Assembly (NCBI RefSeq): GCF_002019635.1
Contig: NZ_KV917372.1
Location: 930,001-994,000, forward strand
Reading direction: 5' to 3'
Source of the DNA: Metabacillus halosaccharovorans
GTDB lineage: Bacteria > Bacillota > Bacilli > Bacillales > Bacillaceae
DNA: 64,000 bases
Numbering within the stretch: position 1 is the stretch's first letter; each line of letters opens with the position of its first letter. A program made the translations under genes and the position numbers. Below are positions 1-11,249 of the stretch, piece by piece. The notes under the pieces are model-generated. The model had not been told where the DNA came from, did no database searches, and worked only from the letters and a program-made list of their open reading frames with translations.

Positions 1-820
1 GTGGAATTTCGCCTGCTTCAACAGCATTTTTCACTGAACATTTCGGCTCTCTTACATGAGTACATCCCCTGAATTTACAATCTCCACTTCTTTGTCTCAT
101 TTCAGGGAAGCAATAGGTAAGATCTTCTACCTCAATCCCTGTAAAATCTAAAGAGCTAAACCCTGGAGTATCAGCTACAAACCCCGTTCCTACCGGAATA
201 AGTTCTACATGCCGTGTTGTATGCTTTCCTCGGCCAAGGTGAGAAGATATATCATTTGTTTTAAGCTCTAAATCAGGTCTAAGAACGTTCAATAGTGATG
301 ATTTCCCCACACCAGATTGTCCGGCAAATACAGAAATATGGTCATTAAGAAATGGTAACAAGTCTTTATCTACCGTTGATTCTACTGTTGAGGTTAAAAG
401 AACAGTGTATCCTGCATTTTGATAGTCTTTTGCAAAAGACTCTACCCTTTCTCTTACCTTATCAGATGGAATCAGATCTACCTTACTTATAACAATAATC
501 GGGATAATATCATTCGCTTCTATTAACACTAAAAAACGATCTAATAATGTTGGACTAAAATCCGGCTCAACAGCAGAAAAAACAAGGATCGCTTGATCAA
601 CATTACAAATTGGCGGTCGAACTAATTCATTTTTCCGTTCAAAAACTTCCAAAATATAACCTTCGAGATCATTTTCAGCCTGGTACACAACCTCATCGCC
701 TACAAGAGGTGTGATTTTATTTTTACGAAACACACCTCTACCACGACATTGAATTAATCTTTCCTTGTCTTGCACATAGTAAAAACCACTAAGAGCCTTT
801 ACAATTTTCCCACGTGGCAT
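1..820 (-). CDS. rsgA: Ribosome small subunit-dependent GTPase RsgA (3' end cut off)
   Basis: Circularly permuted GTPase that acts in late maturation of the 30S subunit (YloQ/CpgA of B. subtilis). The visible 273 residues start MPRGKIVKAL and hold an N-terminal OB fold, the G4-like SKVDL, the P-loop GQSGVGKSS, the G3 DTPGF, and the C-terminal zinc site with Cys, Cys-x-His and Cys in DCKFRGCTHVREPKC. The family is near 298 residues, so roughly the last 25 lie beyond the left edge. An AAGGAGG sits six bases before the ATG, next to a small TTGATGA/TCATCAA hairpin. It follows prkC by 82 bases, the B. subtilis order. Identification is firm. Confidence 0.96.
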   Translation of the reverse strand, partial: MPRGKIVKALSGFYYVQDKERLIQCRGRGVFRKNKITPLVGDEVVYQAENDLEGYILEVFERKNELVRPPICNVDQAILVFSAVEPDFSPTLLDRFLVLIEANDIIPIIVISKVDLIPSDKVRERVESFAKDYQNAGYTVLLTSTVESTVDKDLLPFLNDHISVFAGQSGVGKSSLLNVLRPDLELKTNDISSHLGRGKHTTRHVELIPVGTGFVADTPGFSSLDFTGIEVEDLTYCFPEMRQRSGDCKFRGCTHVREPKCSVKNAVEAGEIP

Positions 821-902
821 GGAAAACCTCCTTGATGATCTTCATCAAAATTTTATAATTATTCTCTAAGCTTAAAATGGGAACATAATTTTTTCATACC
901 AG

Positions 903-2903
903 TTACTCATCTGCCGGGTATTCAATTTTTTCTGATGAGTGTACTTTTCCATCAACGATTATTTGATAATACGCATCATCTCCCGGGTTGATGGTGAAAT
1001 TTAATGTTTCCTCTCGGGGACTGGTTATTTTAAATGTCCTATATGCTTCAGAAATTGAATGTTCCGCATCATCAATATTGATTTCAACAGTCAATTCTGC
1101 CCCTTCTTGTTCCGGTTCATACGGTATTTCAACTTTTCTTGTCACTGTTTTTGGCGGCTTAGCTTTAGGGCCGGAAGAATAAACTAACTTTAATGTTGTA
1201 TCCTTTGGAACAACTTCTGTTCCGGGTTCTGGTAATTGAGAAATTAAATTCCCTTCAGGAACTGTATCAGAGTTCTCTTCTGATATATTAGGTATAAAAC
1301 CATATTGAGTCACATATTCATCTATTTCAGACCTGTTTTTCCCAACTAAGTTTTCAATCTTAATTTGTGCTGGCCCTTTACTGACAACTAATTCTATTTC
1401 GGTTTCAGAAGGTACGACTTCTTCACCTACTTCGGGACTTTGTGAAATAATCCTGCCAGCTGTTTCATTTTCGTCTGTTTCTTCCGTTACCTTTATGTTT
1501 TCAAATCCTTTTAACTCAAGAATAGATTTAACTCTTTCAATCGAACGCCCAACATAATCATCTAAAACAACCTTTTCTTTTCCTGTACTTTCATATATGG
1601 TAATTAAAGAACCTTCTTTAACGATGTTATTTGCTTCGGGTTCAGTTTTAATAACATGTCCTTCTTCAATTTCTTCATCAGTCATAAGAATTGGTTCCTC
1701 TCCGACATCAAAACCATGTTCAAGCAGGATTGTAACAGCTTCTTCATATGATTCTCCCGTAAGATCAGGTACTTCTACGTCCTTCGGTAATAAGAATTCC
1801 GGAACAATAAAGAATGCGGCAACAATTGAGATAATGATTACGATAAAAGTGGTAATAATAAATGTTGCGACCTTACTTTTTTTCTTCTTTGGCTTTTTTT
1901 CTTTCTTACCTTTTTTAGAATCATTATTTTGGGTTTGTGGACTTGGTTCGGACTGAACAGTAGGTTTTCTTACAATTGTATCGTCAGCCTTAAAATTCTC
2001 AATGTTTTCATTTGTAATGATAGGTATAGCTTTCGTTGCCTCTTCATCATCAGGAATAACAAAACGAGGCTCTGATAGTCTTTTAACATCAAAAGCTGTT
2101 TCCAAATCATTTTCCAATTCTTCAACATTATCATATCGATGAAAAGGATCTTTAGCGGTTGATTTGATTATTATATTTTCAATACTTTGAGGGATGTCTG
2201 GATTCCATCTCTTTGGTGATGGGGTTTCCGACTGTAGGTGCTTTAAAGCAATGGAAATAGCAGACTCTCCATCAAATGGTAATCTACCAGTGAGTAACTC
2301 AAAGAAAACAATTCCGATAGAATAAATATCTGATTTTTTATTTGCTAACCCGCCTCTTGCTTGTTCAGGAGATAAGTAATGAACAGAACCTAAAACAGAG
2401 TTTGTTTGTGTGATCGTAGTTGCACTTAATGCCATGGCTATCCCAAAGTCAGTTACTTTCACATTCCCATGATGATCAATCAAAATATTATGTGGCTTAA
2501 TATCACGATGTATAATTTGATTATCATGTGCATGTTGAATAGCCGAAGCAATTTGAACCATAATACTTACAGCTTTTCTTGGATGCACAGGTGCAAATTG
2601 TTGTATGTACTGCTTTAATGTTTGTCCCTCTACATATTCCATAACGATATAATAAATGCCATCTTCCTCACCAACATCATAAATGCTTACGATATTTGGA
2701 TGAGCCAAGCTTGTTGCAGATTGGGCCTCTCTTCTAAACCGCTTGATGAATTCATCATCATTAGAAAAATCAAAGCGCAATACTTTCATTGCCACTTCTC
2801 TCTCTAGAATCATATCGCGTGCAAGATAGACGTTCGCCATCCCGCCTCCACCGACCACTTCTAGAATTTTATAACGGCCACTAATTCTTTTACCTATCAG
2901 CAC
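903..2903 (-). CDS. prkC: PASTA-domain Ser/Thr protein kinase PrkC
   Basis: Membrane kinase that senses peptidoglycan fragments and phosphorylates translation and wall proteins; in Bacillus it is linked to spore germination. Residues 1-275 are a Hanks-type kinase with GGGGMANV, the ATP lysine near residue 40, HRDIKPHN, DFG and SPEQA. A basic linker (KKGKKEKKPKKKKSK) leads to one transmembrane helix near 345-368. Three extracellular PASTA repeats follow to about residue 580, then a C-terminal Ig-like domain. It is 666 residues against about 648 in B. subtilis. The start is GTG, overlapping the prpC stop by seven bases with AGGTGA upstream, so kinase and phosphatase are translationally coupled. 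Confidence 0.97.
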   Translation of the reverse strand: MLIGKRISGRYKILEVVGGGGMANVYLARDMILEREVAMKVLRFDFSNDDEFIKRFRREAQSATSLAHPNIVSIYDVGEEDGIYYIVMEYVEGQTLKQYIQQFAPVHPRKAVSIMVQIASAIQHAHDNQIIHRDIKPHNILIDHHGNVKVTDFGIAMALSATTITQTNSVLGSVHYLSPEQARGGLANKKSDIYSIGIVFFELLTGRLPFDGESAISIALKHLQSETPSPKRWNPDIPQSIENIIIKSTAKDPFHRYDNVEELENDLETAFDVKRLSEPRFVIPDDEEATKAIPIITNENIENFKADDTIVRKPTVQSEPSPQTQNNDSKKGKKEKKPKKKKSKVATFIITTFIVIIISIVAAFFIVPEFLLPKDVEVPDLTGESYEEAVTILLEHGFDVGEEPILMTDEEIEEGHVIKTEPEANNIVKEGSLITIYESTGKEKVVLDDYVGRSIERVKSILELKGFENIKVTEETDENETAGRIISQSPEVGEEVVPSETEIELVVSKGPAQIKIENLVGKNRSEIDEYVTQYGFIPNISEENSDTVPEGNLISQLPEPGTEVVPKDTTLKLVYSSGPKAKPPKTVTRKVEIPYEPEQEGAELTVEINIDDAEHSISEAYRTFKITSPREETLNFTINPGDDAYYQIIVDGKVHSSEKIEYPADE

Positions 2904-3661
2904 GAGTCTTCACCTAATTTATGTGCCGTCTTTTTTAGCATGATTAAAGAGATATTGTCTTCTCCACCATTATCGTTTGCTAATTGAACCAGTTCATGGG
3001 CTGTTTTTGTAAGATCATCTGATTGAGACAGTTCTTTTTCTAATATGTCATCTGTAACTTTATTGGATAAACCATCAGAACATAGTAATAATAGATCATT
3101 ATCGTCCATTTCAATGGTTTTTAAGTCCAGATCAACATTTTGTTCTGTTCCAAGTGCTCGTAAGAGAACATTTTTTCGAGGATGATGTTCAGCATCTTCT
3201 TTAGAAATTTGTCCTGATTTTACCAACTCATTTACAAGAGAGTGATCCTGTGTGATCTGGTTAAAGCCACTATTATTCAATAAGTAACAGCGGCTGTCTC
3301 CAATATGACCGATTGTAGCATATGTTTTTGTTACTAAAGCTGTAACAATTGTTGTACCCATTCCTTGACATTCAGGGTGGGATACTGAGTGCTCATAAAC
3401 AGCTTTATTTACTTCAGCAACCTTTTGTAGTAACCAATTTTCTGCTTCACCGGGTCCATTTATAGCAGGTTCTTCTTCCCATAGTGTCTTAAAAGTTGAG
3501 ATTGTCATTTGACTGGCAACATCCCCTGCCAAATGACCTCCCATTCCATCGGCAACTATTGCTAAAATACCGGCGTTGTTTTGAAAAAACCCTACAGAAT
3601 CTTCATTATGTTGCCTAACTTTTCCCCTATCCGACAAAAAAACATGATCCACCATGGTCAC
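2897..3661 (-). CDS. prpC: PP2C-type phosphatase PrpC
   Basis: Metal-dependent Ser/Thr phosphatase that reverses PrkC phosphorylation in the cytoplasm. Visible PP2C motifs are RQHNEDS, the metal-binding [37 protein letters not shown] and the final GGEDNIS. Its 254 residues equal the B. subtilis length. The GTG at 3661 is preceded by AGGAG at five bases inside the end of rlmN; an ATG at 3655 (MVDHVF) is the alternative. It overlaps rlmN by four bases at the 5' end and prkC at the 3' end, which indicates a single transcript rsmB-rlmN-prpC-prkC. Confidence 0.96.
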   Translation of the reverse strand: MTMVDHVFLSDRGKVRQHNEDSVGFFQNNAGILAIVADGMGGHLAGDVASQMTISTFKTLWEEEPAINGPGEAENWLLQKVAEVNKAVYEHSVSHPECQGMGTTIVTALVTKTYATIGHIGDSRCYLLNNSGFNQITQDHSLVNELVKSGQISKEDAEHHPRKNVLLRALGTEQNVDLDLKTIEMDDNDLLLLCSDGLSNKVTDDILEKELSQSDDLTKTAHELVQLANDNGGEDNISLIMLKKTAHKLGEDSC

Positions 3662-4755
3662 CTCGTCTCCTCTTTACGCTCCTTAGCTCGAAGTTGTCCA
3701 CACGCTGCGTCAATATCATGTCCCTGTTCTCTTCTTGTAGTGACATTTACACCGTGCTTTTTAAGCGTATCTTCAAATAATGTGATTTGTTCTTTTGGTG
3801 TACGTACATAGTTTCTTTCAGGTACATAGTTTACAGGGATAAGATTAATATGACATTTTAAACCTTTTACTAACTTTGCAAGCTCTTCAGCATGCTCAAC
3901 TTGGTCATTTTCTCCGCCAAATAACCCGTACTCAAAACTAACACGTCTACCTGTTTTGTTAACATAATATTTTACTGCTTCCATCAAGTCCGGAAGCTTA
4001 TAAGCTCGATTAATCGGCATAAGCTTTGATCGCAATTCTGTGTTTGGTGCATGCAATGAAATAGCAAAATTGATTTGCAGTTTTTCATCTGCAAATTTAT
4101 AGATTTTCGGGATAATACCACTAGTCGATACAGTAATATGTCTTGCACCGATATTTAAGCTTTTGTCATGATTGATAATCTTCAAGAAAGACATCATTTC
4201 ATCATAGTTGTCAAAAGGTTCTCCGATCCCCATAATTACAACATGACTAACACGCTCTTCAAATTCATCAAGTGCTTGCTGTACCTTTACGACTTGTGCC
4301 ACGATTTCTCCTGCTTCAAGATTTCTTTTTAGTCCACCTAATGTAGAAGCACAAAATGTACAACCAATTCTACAACCAACTTGAGTGGTTACACAAACAG
4401 AATTGCCATAATCATGTCTCATTAAAACAGTTTCTATCGAATATCCATCATGAAGTTCAAACAGAAATTTTATCGTACCATCTTTAGATGTTTGTTGAAT
4501 AATTGTTTTTAATGTTGTTAACGTAAAATGCTCATTTAGAAGTGAACGAAGACTTTTAGATAAATTAGACATGTCATCAAAGCTGGTGGTACGTTTTATA
4601 TAAAGCCACTCAAAAATTTGATTTGCACGAAAAGCCTTTTCTCCCTGTTCTTTTAACCAATTTTCAAGCTCATGTAGTTCTAATGAATAAATGGAGGGCT
4701 TACTTTTTTTCTCCAAGTTGTTCTCTTTCGATCTTGTTGTATTTATCTGTTCCAT
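3658..4755 (-). CDS. rlmN: Dual-specificity 23S rRNA/tRNA adenine C2-methyltransferase RlmN
   Basis: Radical-SAM enzyme that makes 2-methyladenosine at A2503 of 23S rRNA and at position 37 of some tRNAs. The iron-sulfur motif [10 protein letters not shown] (Cys-x3-Cys-x2-Cys) lies near residue 128; [15 protein letters not shown] and the C-terminal CGQL cysteine, which forms the methyl-carrying adduct in the family, are present. At 365 residues it is full length (363 in B. subtilis). The ATG follows the rsmB stop by one base, with AAGAAGGG inside rsmB as ribosome binding site. Confidence 0.96.
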   Translation of the reverse strand: MEQINTTRSKENNLEKKSKPSIYSLELHELENWLKEQGEKAFRANQIFEWLYIKRTTSFDDMSNLSKSLRSLLNEHFTLTTLKTIIQQTSKDGTIKFLFELHDGYSIETVLMRHDYGNSVCVTTQVGCRIGCTFCASTLGGLKRNLEAGEIVAQVVKVQQALDEFEERVSHVVIMGIGEPFDNYDEMMSFLKIINHDKSLNIGARHITVSTSGIIPKIYKFADEKLQINFAISLHAPNTELRSKLMPINRAYKLPDLMEAVKYYVNKTGRRVSFEYGLFGGENDQVEHAEELAKLVKGLKCHINLIPVNYVPERNYVRTPKEQITLFEDTLKKHGVNVTTRREQGHDIDAACGQLRAKERKEETR

Positions 4756-4756
4756 T

Positions 4757-6109
4757 TTAACCCTTCTTTCGTAAACATGCTATATAAAATCCATCTGTTT
4801 CAAAGTAATGCGGAAGTAATTGTACCTCACCATTATGAACATAAGGATGAAGTTTTTCCGGAAAATTGTTTATAGCTGATTCATCACGTTCAAAATTTGG
4901 GTGTTCATTTAAAAATGCTTCAACAACACCTCGATTTTCTTCTTCATCCACAGTACATGTACTATAAACTAACACACCATTTGATTTTAATAAAGGTGCA
5001 ACAGATGCTAAAATATTCTTTTGTAGTTCTGCCAGCTTAAGAACATCTTGTTGAGACTTTGTATATTTAATATCAGGTTTTCTACGGATCACACCAAAAC
5101 CAGAACATGGTGCATCTACTAGGATCCTATCAAAGCTCTCTTTTTTAAATCGATCTCCCGCTAACCTACTATCCATTGTTTCAGCTTGAATATTTTTCAG
5201 GTCTAAACGATCAGCTTGCTGCTTTATCAGCTTTACTTTATGCTCATGAAGGTCTAGAGAATGAACAATGCCCGTACCCTTCATTAATTCAGCTATATGA
5301 GTAGATTTCCCGCCTGGTGCCGCACAAGAATCTAAAATAGTCTCATTTTCTTTAGGGTTAAGAGCCCGTGCAACTAACATCGAACTTTCATCTTGAATTG
5401 TTAATAGTCCTTCAGAAAACGCTTCGGTAAGTGCAAGGTTTCCCTTCATTCCTTTTATAGCATCTACCGCCAAATCACCTTGCTCTACGCTTATATCTTT
5501 GCTTTGTAATTCGCTAATTATTTCATGAACTGTTTTTTTTATTTGATTAACGCGTGCTGTTTGTGATGGTGCCAGTAAATTTGACTCACACATCTTTTCC
5601 GCTTCATCAAAACCGAATTGTTTTATCCACTTTTGTACCAGCCATTTTGGGTGACTTGTTTTAATTGATAATCTTTCAACAGGTTCTTTTATTACGTTAA
5701 TATCAGGAATACCTTCCCGCTGAACAGACCTTAATACTCCATTCACAAAGGAAGAAATTCCTTTGTGGCCTCTTTTTTTAGCAATTTCTACTGCTTCAAA
5801 GAAAATGGCACGCTCCGGCACTCGATCTAAATACACCATTTGATAAACCGAAATTCGTAGCAATACTCTTACCCATGGCTCAATTTTTTTTGACTTCTTT
5901 AAGAAACCCTCTAAATAAAAATCAAGTGTATCTCTTCTTTGTAATGTACCATACACAATCTCTGTTAAAAGTGAAATGTCTTTTGAATTTACTTGATGCT
6001 TTTTTATCATTGAATTTAATAACAAGTTGCTGTAGGCTTGGTTCTTTTCTATTTGTAATAATATTTCTACAGCAACATCACGTACAGTCATTTGTTTTTT
6101 GTTATTCAT
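4757..6109 (-). CDS. rsmB: 16S rRNA (cytosine 967) methyltransferase RsmB
   Basis: SAM-dependent m5C methyltransferase acting on 16S rRNA (B. subtilis YloM/Sun). Residues 1-140 are a NusB-like RNA-binding domain. The catalytic domain shows the SAM motif [12 protein letters not shown], the catalytic cysteines in VDAPCSGFG and [11 protein letters not shown], and a C-terminal end typical of the family. Length is 450 residues (447 in B. subtilis). The start overlaps the fmt stop by eight bases. A second possible start is the Met at residue 7. Confidence 0.95.
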   Translation of the reverse strand: MNNKKQMTVRDVAVEILLQIEKNQAYSNLLLNSMIKKHQVNSKDISLLTEIVYGTLQRRDTLDFYLEGFLKKSKKIEPWVRVLLRISVYQMVYLDRVPERAIFFEAVEIAKKRGHKGISSFVNGVLRSVQREGIPDINVIKEPVERLSIKTSHPKWLVQKWIKQFGFDEAEKMCESNLLAPSQTARVNQIKKTVHEIISELQSKDISVEQGDLAVDAIKGMKGNLALTEAFSEGLLTIQDESSMLVARALNPKENETILDSCAAPGGKSTHIAELMKGTGIVHSLDLHEHKVKLIKQQADRLDLKNIQAETMDSRLAGDRFKKESFDRILVDAPCSGFGVIRRKPDIKYTKSQQDVLKLAELQKNILASVAPLLKSNGVLVYSTCTVDEEENRGVVEAFLNEHPNFERDESAINNFPEKLHPYVHNGEVQLLPHYFETDGFYIACLRKKG

Positions 6110-7037
6110 TGCCTAATCTTTCACCCACATTCATGGTTGTCCCTCGTAAGAATTCTTCTCCAGTCATCTTCTTTTTACCAGAAGGTTGGAGCTCGGTTAT
6201 TTTGATCGCTGTTTTATTCCCTGTTGAGACAACGATCCCATCCTCTTCTATCAACAGAATTGTCCCTGGGTTTACATCTTCATTACTTTGTACCTTTTCT
6301 CCCCACCAAATTTTTATTAATTGATCTTGATAGGTTGTGAACGATACTGGCCAAGGATTTAATCCTCTAATTTGGTTGTAGATTTCTTCACCTGTCTTAG
6401 ACCAATCGATTCGTTCTTGTTCCCTTTTTATATTAGATGCAAAAGTAGCTTTTGTATCATCCTGTTTCTGAGGTGTTATATTCCCCTTTATTAAAGGAGG
6501 CAGTGTTTCTAATAGTAATTTCACACCTGCTGTACTTAACTTGTCATGTAATAAGCCAACAGTATCTCTTTCATCTATTTCAACTTCAATTTGAGTAAGA
6601 ATATCCCCTGCATCAAGCTTTTCTGCCATATACATGATGGTTATACCTGTTTTAGTCTTCCCTTGAAGAATTGAATAATGAATAGGAGCTCCTCCCCTTA
6701 GTTCAGGTAAAAGTGAAGCATGCACATTGATACATCCATACTTTGGAGCTTCCAGAAGCTCTTTCGGTAAAATTTGTCCAAATGCAGCGGTGATAATTAG
6801 ATCAGGTTCTAGTGCTAAAACATCCTGAACTTCATGACGAATTTTTTCAGGCTGTAGCACTTTTAAATTGTGCTTCTCTGCTTCAACCTTTACAGGAGGC
6901 GGAGTTAAGAGCTTTTTTCTTCCTTTTGGACGATCGGGTTGTGTAACAACACCAACAATGTTATAGCCTTCTTCAATGAGGCTTTTTAAGATAGGAACTG
7001 AAAAATCAGGAGTTCCCATAAAAACGATCTTAGTCAT
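6102..7037 (-). CDS. fmt: Methionyl-tRNA formyltransferase
   Basis: Formylates initiator Met-tRNA using 10-formyltetrahydrofolate. [15 protein letters not shown] opens the Rossmann-like domain. The catalytic Asn and His lie in [14 protein letters not shown], the catalytic Asp in [10 protein letters not shown], and an OB-fold C-terminal domain follows from about residue 205. An upstream ATG at 7046 is in frame, but the ribosome binding site (GGAAGG, eight bases away) fits the ATG at 7037, giving 311 residues. It follows def within the translation-initiation pair def-fmt. Confidence 0.95.
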   Translation of the reverse strand: MTKIVFMGTPDFSVPILKSLIEEGYNIVGVVTQPDRPKGRKKLLTPPPVKVEAEKHNLKVLQPEKIRHEVQDVLALEPDLIITAAFGQILPKELLEAPKYGCINVHASLLPELRGGAPIHYSILQGKTKTGITIMYMAEKLDAGDILTQIEVEIDERDTVGLLHDKLSTAGVKLLLETLPPLIKGNITPQKQDDTKATFASNIKREQERIDWSKTGEEIYNQIRGLNPWPVSFTTYQDQLIKIWWGEKVQSNEDVNPGTILLIEEDGIVVSTGNKTAIKITELQPSGKKKMTGEEFLRGTTMNVGERLGNE

Positions 7038-7042
7038 ATATG

Positions 7043-7525
7043 TCATCCTTCCGTGCTTTCTAATTCATCTTCCGTTATGTACCTTTCCACCTTTGATGTA
7101 AAAAGAATACCTTCTAAATGGTCTATTTCATGCTGTAAAGCCCGGGCTAGAAAACCTTCAGCTTCTATTATTCTCATTTTCCCTTTTTTATTATAAGTTC
7201 TTACCTTTATGTAATCAGACCTGCTCACGTCTCCATATAACCCTGGAAAGCTTAAACAGCCTTCCGGACCGGTTTGAGTACCACGCTGCTCTATAATAAC
7301 AGGGTTTATTAATTCAATCGTTCCGTGATGATCATCTATATCAACAATCGCGATTTGCTTGGAAAGCCCTATTTGCGGTGCTGCTAATCCAACACCATCA
7401 TTCTCAATCATCGTATCATACATATCTGCCAAAAGCTTTGAAAGCTTCCTATCAAAAATTTGAACCTTTTCACAAGGCATCTCTAAAACTTGTGCTGGAT
7501 ACATCACTATAGGTTTTACTGCCAA
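7043..7525 (-). CDS. def: Peptide deformylase
   Basis: Removes the formyl group from nascent N-terminal methionine. The three deformylase motifs are [15 protein letters not shown] (metal-binding Cys) and QHEIDHLEG (two metal His and the catalytic Glu). I place the start at TTG 7525 because GGAGGT lies six bases upstream; this gives 160 residues, the same length as B. subtilis DefA. A longer frame from TTG 7543 lacks a ribosome binding site. It is followed by fmt with the two frames overlapping or abutting. Confidence 0.94.
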   Translation of the reverse strand: MAVKPIVMYPAQVLEMPCEKVQIFDRKLSKLLADMYDTMIENDGVGLAAPQIGLSKQIAIVDIDDHHGTIELINPVIIEQRGTQTGPEGCLSFPGLYGDVSRSDYIKVRTYNKKGKMRIIEAEGFLARALQHEIDHLEGILFTSKVERYITEDELESTEG

Positions 7526-7566
7526 AAAAATACCTCCAGACAAAATAATTTCTATATTTAAGATAA

Positions 7567-9984
7567 CTACATCATAGTATTAGGACTTAAATCAATCGTA
7601 ATCATTAAATCATTTGAACTCATTTCCTGCTGAAAATGTTCGATAATTTTCCTTAACGTTTCATGTAAGTTTTTTTCCCGTTTGTATTTTACCATGCATT
7701 GATAGCGATATCTATCATTGATACGAGGGATAGGAGATGCAACAGGTCCAAGAATTTTTGATTCATTTGAAACATTTCTTCTTAAGAACTGAACAATCTT
7801 GTCAGTCACTGACACCACTTTTGTTATTTCAGGATGGGAAACCGTCACTAGGGCAAGGAAGTAGTATGGTGGGTATGCATATGATTTTCTTAAAGACATT
7901 TCATGCTCATAAAAGGCATCATAATCATATTTGCTTGCTAATTGAATACTATAGTTTTCAGGAGTATAGGTTTGAATGATGACTTCTCCCGGTAATTCAT
8001 GTCTACCTGCTCTTCCACTGACCTGTGTGAGGAGTTGGAATGTTTTTTCAGTTGCTCGAAAATCGGGCAAATGCAGCATTGTATCTGCCGTTAAGACACC
8101 AACTAATGTAACATCCGGAAAATCCAGACCTTTTGCAATCATTTGAGTTCCAAGTAAGATATCCGCTTCTTTATTTCCGAATTTTGACAACAACTTTTCA
8201 TGTGCGCCTTTTCGACCAGTCGTATCAACATCCATTCTAATTATTCGAGCCTCTGGCATTACTTTTACTAATTCCTCTTCCACACGTTGAGTACCTGTGC
8301 CGAAGAAACGGATATGTTCACTTTGGCATTCTGGACATACATTTGGCATATGTTCCTCATGTCCGCAGTAATGACATTTTAGCTGCTGCCCGAAACGGTG
8401 ATATGTCAATGAAATATCACAATGAGGACATTGTATAACAAAACCGCAGTCACGGCACATGACAAATGATGAGTATCCGCGTTTATTTAAGAATAAGACC
8501 GATTGTTCATTTTTTTCTAACCGATCTGTTAGCTTTTCAATTAATGCTGTTGAAAACATCGACCTGTTTCCACTTCTAAGCTCTTCTCTCATATCGATAA
8601 TATCAACCGACGGCATTGATCTTTTGTTTACACGTTCTTTTAATGTTAAAAGCTTGTAAACATCCTTTTGCGCTCTTGCAAAAGTTTCTAATGTAGGTGT
8701 CGCACTGCCCAGCACTACAGGGCATTGATGAAATTCAGCCCTATATATGGCCACATCCCGAGCATGATAACGCGGATTTTCTTCTTGTTTATAACTAGAT
8801 TCATGCTCTTCATCAATGATAATCATCCCCAAGTTCTCAAATGGAGCAAATATAGCAGATCTTGCTCCAACAACTAATTGCACTTCTTTTCGTTGTATCT
8901 TTCTCCATTCATCATATTTTTCCCCTGTTGACAGTCCGCTGTGAAGTACAGCGACCTTAGAACCAAACCGACCCTTAAAGCGATTAACCATCTGTGGTGT
9001 AAGTGAAATTTCAGGTACTAAAACGATTGCTTCTTTACCATTATTTAAAACTGCTTCTATCGATTGAAGATATACCTCTGTTTTTCCACTCCCTGTTACT
9101 CCATACATGAGAAACACATGATGTTCATCATTTTCAACTGCCGAAAGGATTGGTGCTATTGCCTGCTGCTGTTCATTATTTAATGGCAAAGCTTTTGTTT
9201 TCTCAAAAAGACGATCTTGATAGGGATCCCGATACACTTCTTTATATTCTTCTACTAATATACCTTTGGAGATCAATGTCTTTAGTGTCGCATCTGATAC
9301 ATTTGTTACAGCTAATAAATCTGCAGCAGGAATGATACGAATGTCATTTTCCTTTAAATACGTCATTACTGTTAGTTGTTTCTTCGCATTTGAATTAACT
9401 GATTTGATTTTTTCAGCCAATTGATCAAACGAACAATTAAGTTTTACCATTCTAATCTTCTTTTTTTTCCCTTTTTGCTTTACCTTATAAATCAGTTCGA
9501 GATAACCGTTTTTAATATCCTTTTGAATGATCCGAAGAGGTACATCCTGTTCAATTTCTTTCATATCAACTTGATTTTTTTTGTTAAAAAAAGGTTGAAG
9601 CTGGTCCGATAAATGTTCAATAGATTGATCTGATGTAAGAGTTACAATTTTTTCATATTTCGCCTTCATTGCTGCAGGAAGCATTGCCTGAAAAGCAGAA
9701 ATTTTAAAGCAAAGGGTTTTTTCTGTTAACCAATGTCCCACCTTTAATAATTCCGGAGTAAGGCAAGGTGTTAAATCTAAGCATTCTGAGATTGCTTTTA
9801 GGCGATCAAATTCAGAAGAATTCTTTGTCTCAACAACAAAGCCCTGTACTTTTCTTGGACCAAAAGGAACGATAACCCTCATTCCTGGTGTTAAAAAGTC
9901 TTGCCATTCTTCAGGAATTTTATAGTCAAAGGACCTGTCAGTTTGCATAGCCGGAACATCTACAATGACACTTGCATATTTCAT
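7567..9984 (-). CDS. priA: Primosomal replication restart helicase PriA
   Basis: 3'-5' DNA helicase that reloads the replisome at stalled forks and D-loops. The N-terminal 3'-DNA-binding domain is followed by Walker A GVTGSGKTEVYL, Walker B with IIDEEHE, and a zinc-binding segment with paired cysteines (CRDCG, CPHCD, CHYCG, CPEC) near residues 535-575. Helicase motif TQMIAKGLDFPDVTLVGVL follows. Length is 805 residues, as in B. subtilis. The ATG overlaps the coaBC stop by four bases. Confidence 0.97.
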   Translation of the reverse strand: MKYASVIVDVPAMQTDRSFDYKIPEEWQDFLTPGMRVIVPFGPRKVQGFVVETKNSSEFDRLKAISECLDLTPCLTPELLKVGHWLTEKTLCFKISAFQAMLPAAMKAKYEKIVTLTSDQSIEHLSDQLQPFFNKKNQVDMKEIEQDVPLRIIQKDIKNGYLELIYKVKQKGKKKKIRMVKLNCSFDQLAEKIKSVNSNAKKQLTVMTYLKENDIRIIPAADLLAVTNVSDATLKTLISKGILVEEYKEVYRDPYQDRLFEKTKALPLNNEQQQAIAPILSAVENDEHHVFLMYGVTGSGKTEVYLQSIEAVLNNGKEAIVLVPEISLTPQMVNRFKGRFGSKVAVLHSGLSTGEKYDEWRKIQRKEVQLVVGARSAIFAPFENLGMIIIDEEHESSYKQEENPRYHARDVAIYRAEFHQCPVVLGSATPTLETFARAQKDVYKLLTLKERVNKRSMPSVDIIDMREELRSGNRSMFSTALIEKLTDRLEKNEQSVLFLNKRGYSSFVMCRDCGFVIQCPHCDISLTYHRFGQQLKCHYCGHEEHMPNVCPECQSEHIRFFGTGTQRVEEELVKVMPEARIIRMDVDTTGRKGAHEKLLSKFGNKEADILLGTQMIAKGLDFPDVTLVGVLTADTMLHLPDFRATEKTFQLLTQVSGRAGRHELPGEVIIQTYTPENYSIQLASKYDYDAFYEHEMSLRKSYAYPPYYFLALVTVSHPEITKVVSVTDKIVQFLRRNVSNESKILGPVASPIPRINDRYRYQCMVKYKREKNLHETLRKIIEHFQQEMSSNDLMITIDLSPNTMM

Positions 9985-11195
9985 TCCTTAACACCCTTTA
10001 CTAAACTTTGAACCTTCTCAAGAAGCTTTCTTGCAACTTCTGTTTTTGTCAAAAGTGGAAGTTCAGTTTTAGTTAGATTCCGATCATAAATTGTTACGAT
10101 ATTTGTATCTGTACCAAACCCTGCTCCTTCAGTCGTTATATTATTTGCTACAATCAGGTCTAGGTTTTTGCTTTGCAGTTTCTTTTTTGCATATTGCTCA
10201 AGGTCATTTGTTTCTGCTGCAAATCCTACTAAAATTTGTTGTCTTTTTTGCATTCCCAGCTCTTTTAAAATATCTGTTGTTTTCTCCATCTCAATCACTA
10301 AGTGGTCCTGACTCTTTTTCATCTTTTGTTCAAACGTATGAATAGGACGATAATCTGCGACCGCTGCAGACTTTATCACTACATCAGCATTAGGATAGTA
10401 GTTCATCACCTGCTGATACATCTCATCTGCTGATTCAACTTTAATTACATCAACATAATTAGGGAAGTCAACAGATGTTGGACCTGTAATCAACGTAACA
10501 TTTGCTCCTAATTTCGCAGCTTCTTCGGCAATGGCATAGCCCATTTTTCCTGATGAATGATTTGTAAAATACCGAACAGGGTCTACCTTTTCTCTCGTAG
10601 GTCCAGCTGTAATTAGCACTTTTACATTTTTTAATGGTTCACCATGTTCTTGCTTCTCAAAGTAGTTTGATACGAGAGTTAAAATTTTTTCTGGCTCCTC
10701 TAATCGTCCTTTTCCTATATAGCCACAAGCTAAAAACCCTTCACTTGGTTCAATAAATTCATACCCATAGTTATATAAAGTTTGGATATTTTTTTGCACA
10801 GCAGGGTTGTCATACATATGGACATTCATAGCAGGTGCAATCCATACCTTTGCAGTAGTAGCTAACAATGTAGTTGTTAACATATTATCTGCAATTCCAT
10901 TGGCTAATTTTCCAATAACATTGGCTGTAGCAGGCGCTACTAATACAAGATCTGCCCAATCGGCAAGATCAATATGTGCAATGACTTTAGAGTTTTTTTC
11001 ATCAAAGGTGTCAAAAAAGACATCGTTTCGAGATAATGCTTGAAAGGTTAATGGTGAAACGAATTCCATAGCTGAATGACTCATGATCACTTTCACCTCT
11101 GCACCAGCCTGTACAAGTTTACTTGTTAATGCTGCTGCTTTATAAACAGCAATTCCTCCGCTCACACATAATAATATCTTCTTACCTGATATCAT
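9981..11195 (-). CDS. coaBC: Bifunctional phosphopantothenoylcysteine decarboxylase/synthase CoaBC
   Basis: Two coenzyme A steps in one protein: ligation of cysteine to 4'-phosphopantothenate (CoaB, C-terminal) and decarboxylation to 4'-phosphopantetheine (CoaC, N-terminal flavoprotein). CVSGGIAVYKAA and PAMNVHMYDNP mark CoaC; ITAGPTREKVDPVRY, SSGKMGYAIAE and VANN mark CoaB. The ATG at 11195 has GGTGGG just upstream; an in-frame TTG at 11207 does not. Length is 404 residues. Upstream, between it and rpoZ, lies a long hairpin element, so coaBC may be partly uncoupled from gmk-rpoZ. Confidence 0.96.
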   Translation of the reverse strand: MISGKKILLCVSGGIAVYKAAALTSKLVQAGAEVKVIMSHSAMEFVSPLTFQALSRNDVFFDTFDEKNSKVIAHIDLADWADLVLVAPATANVIGKLANGIADNMLTTTLLATTAKVWIAPAMNVHMYDNPAVQKNIQTLYNYGYEFIEPSEGFLACGYIGKGRLEEPEKILTLVSNYFEKQEHGEPLKNVKVLITAGPTREKVDPVRYFTNHSSGKMGYAIAEEAAKLGANVTLITGPTSVDFPNYVDVIKVESADEMYQQVMNYYPNADVVIKSAAVADYRPIHTFEQKMKKSQDHLVIEMEKTTDILKELGMQKRQQILVGFAAETNDLEQYAKKKLQSKNLDLIVANNITTEGAGFGTDTNIVTIYDRNLTKTELPLLTKTEVARKLLEKVQSLVKGVKE

Positions 11196-11249
11196 TTTTC
11201 CCACCAACTTTCATGTATCCTTTTTTGTATGAATGAAACGAAAAGAAAA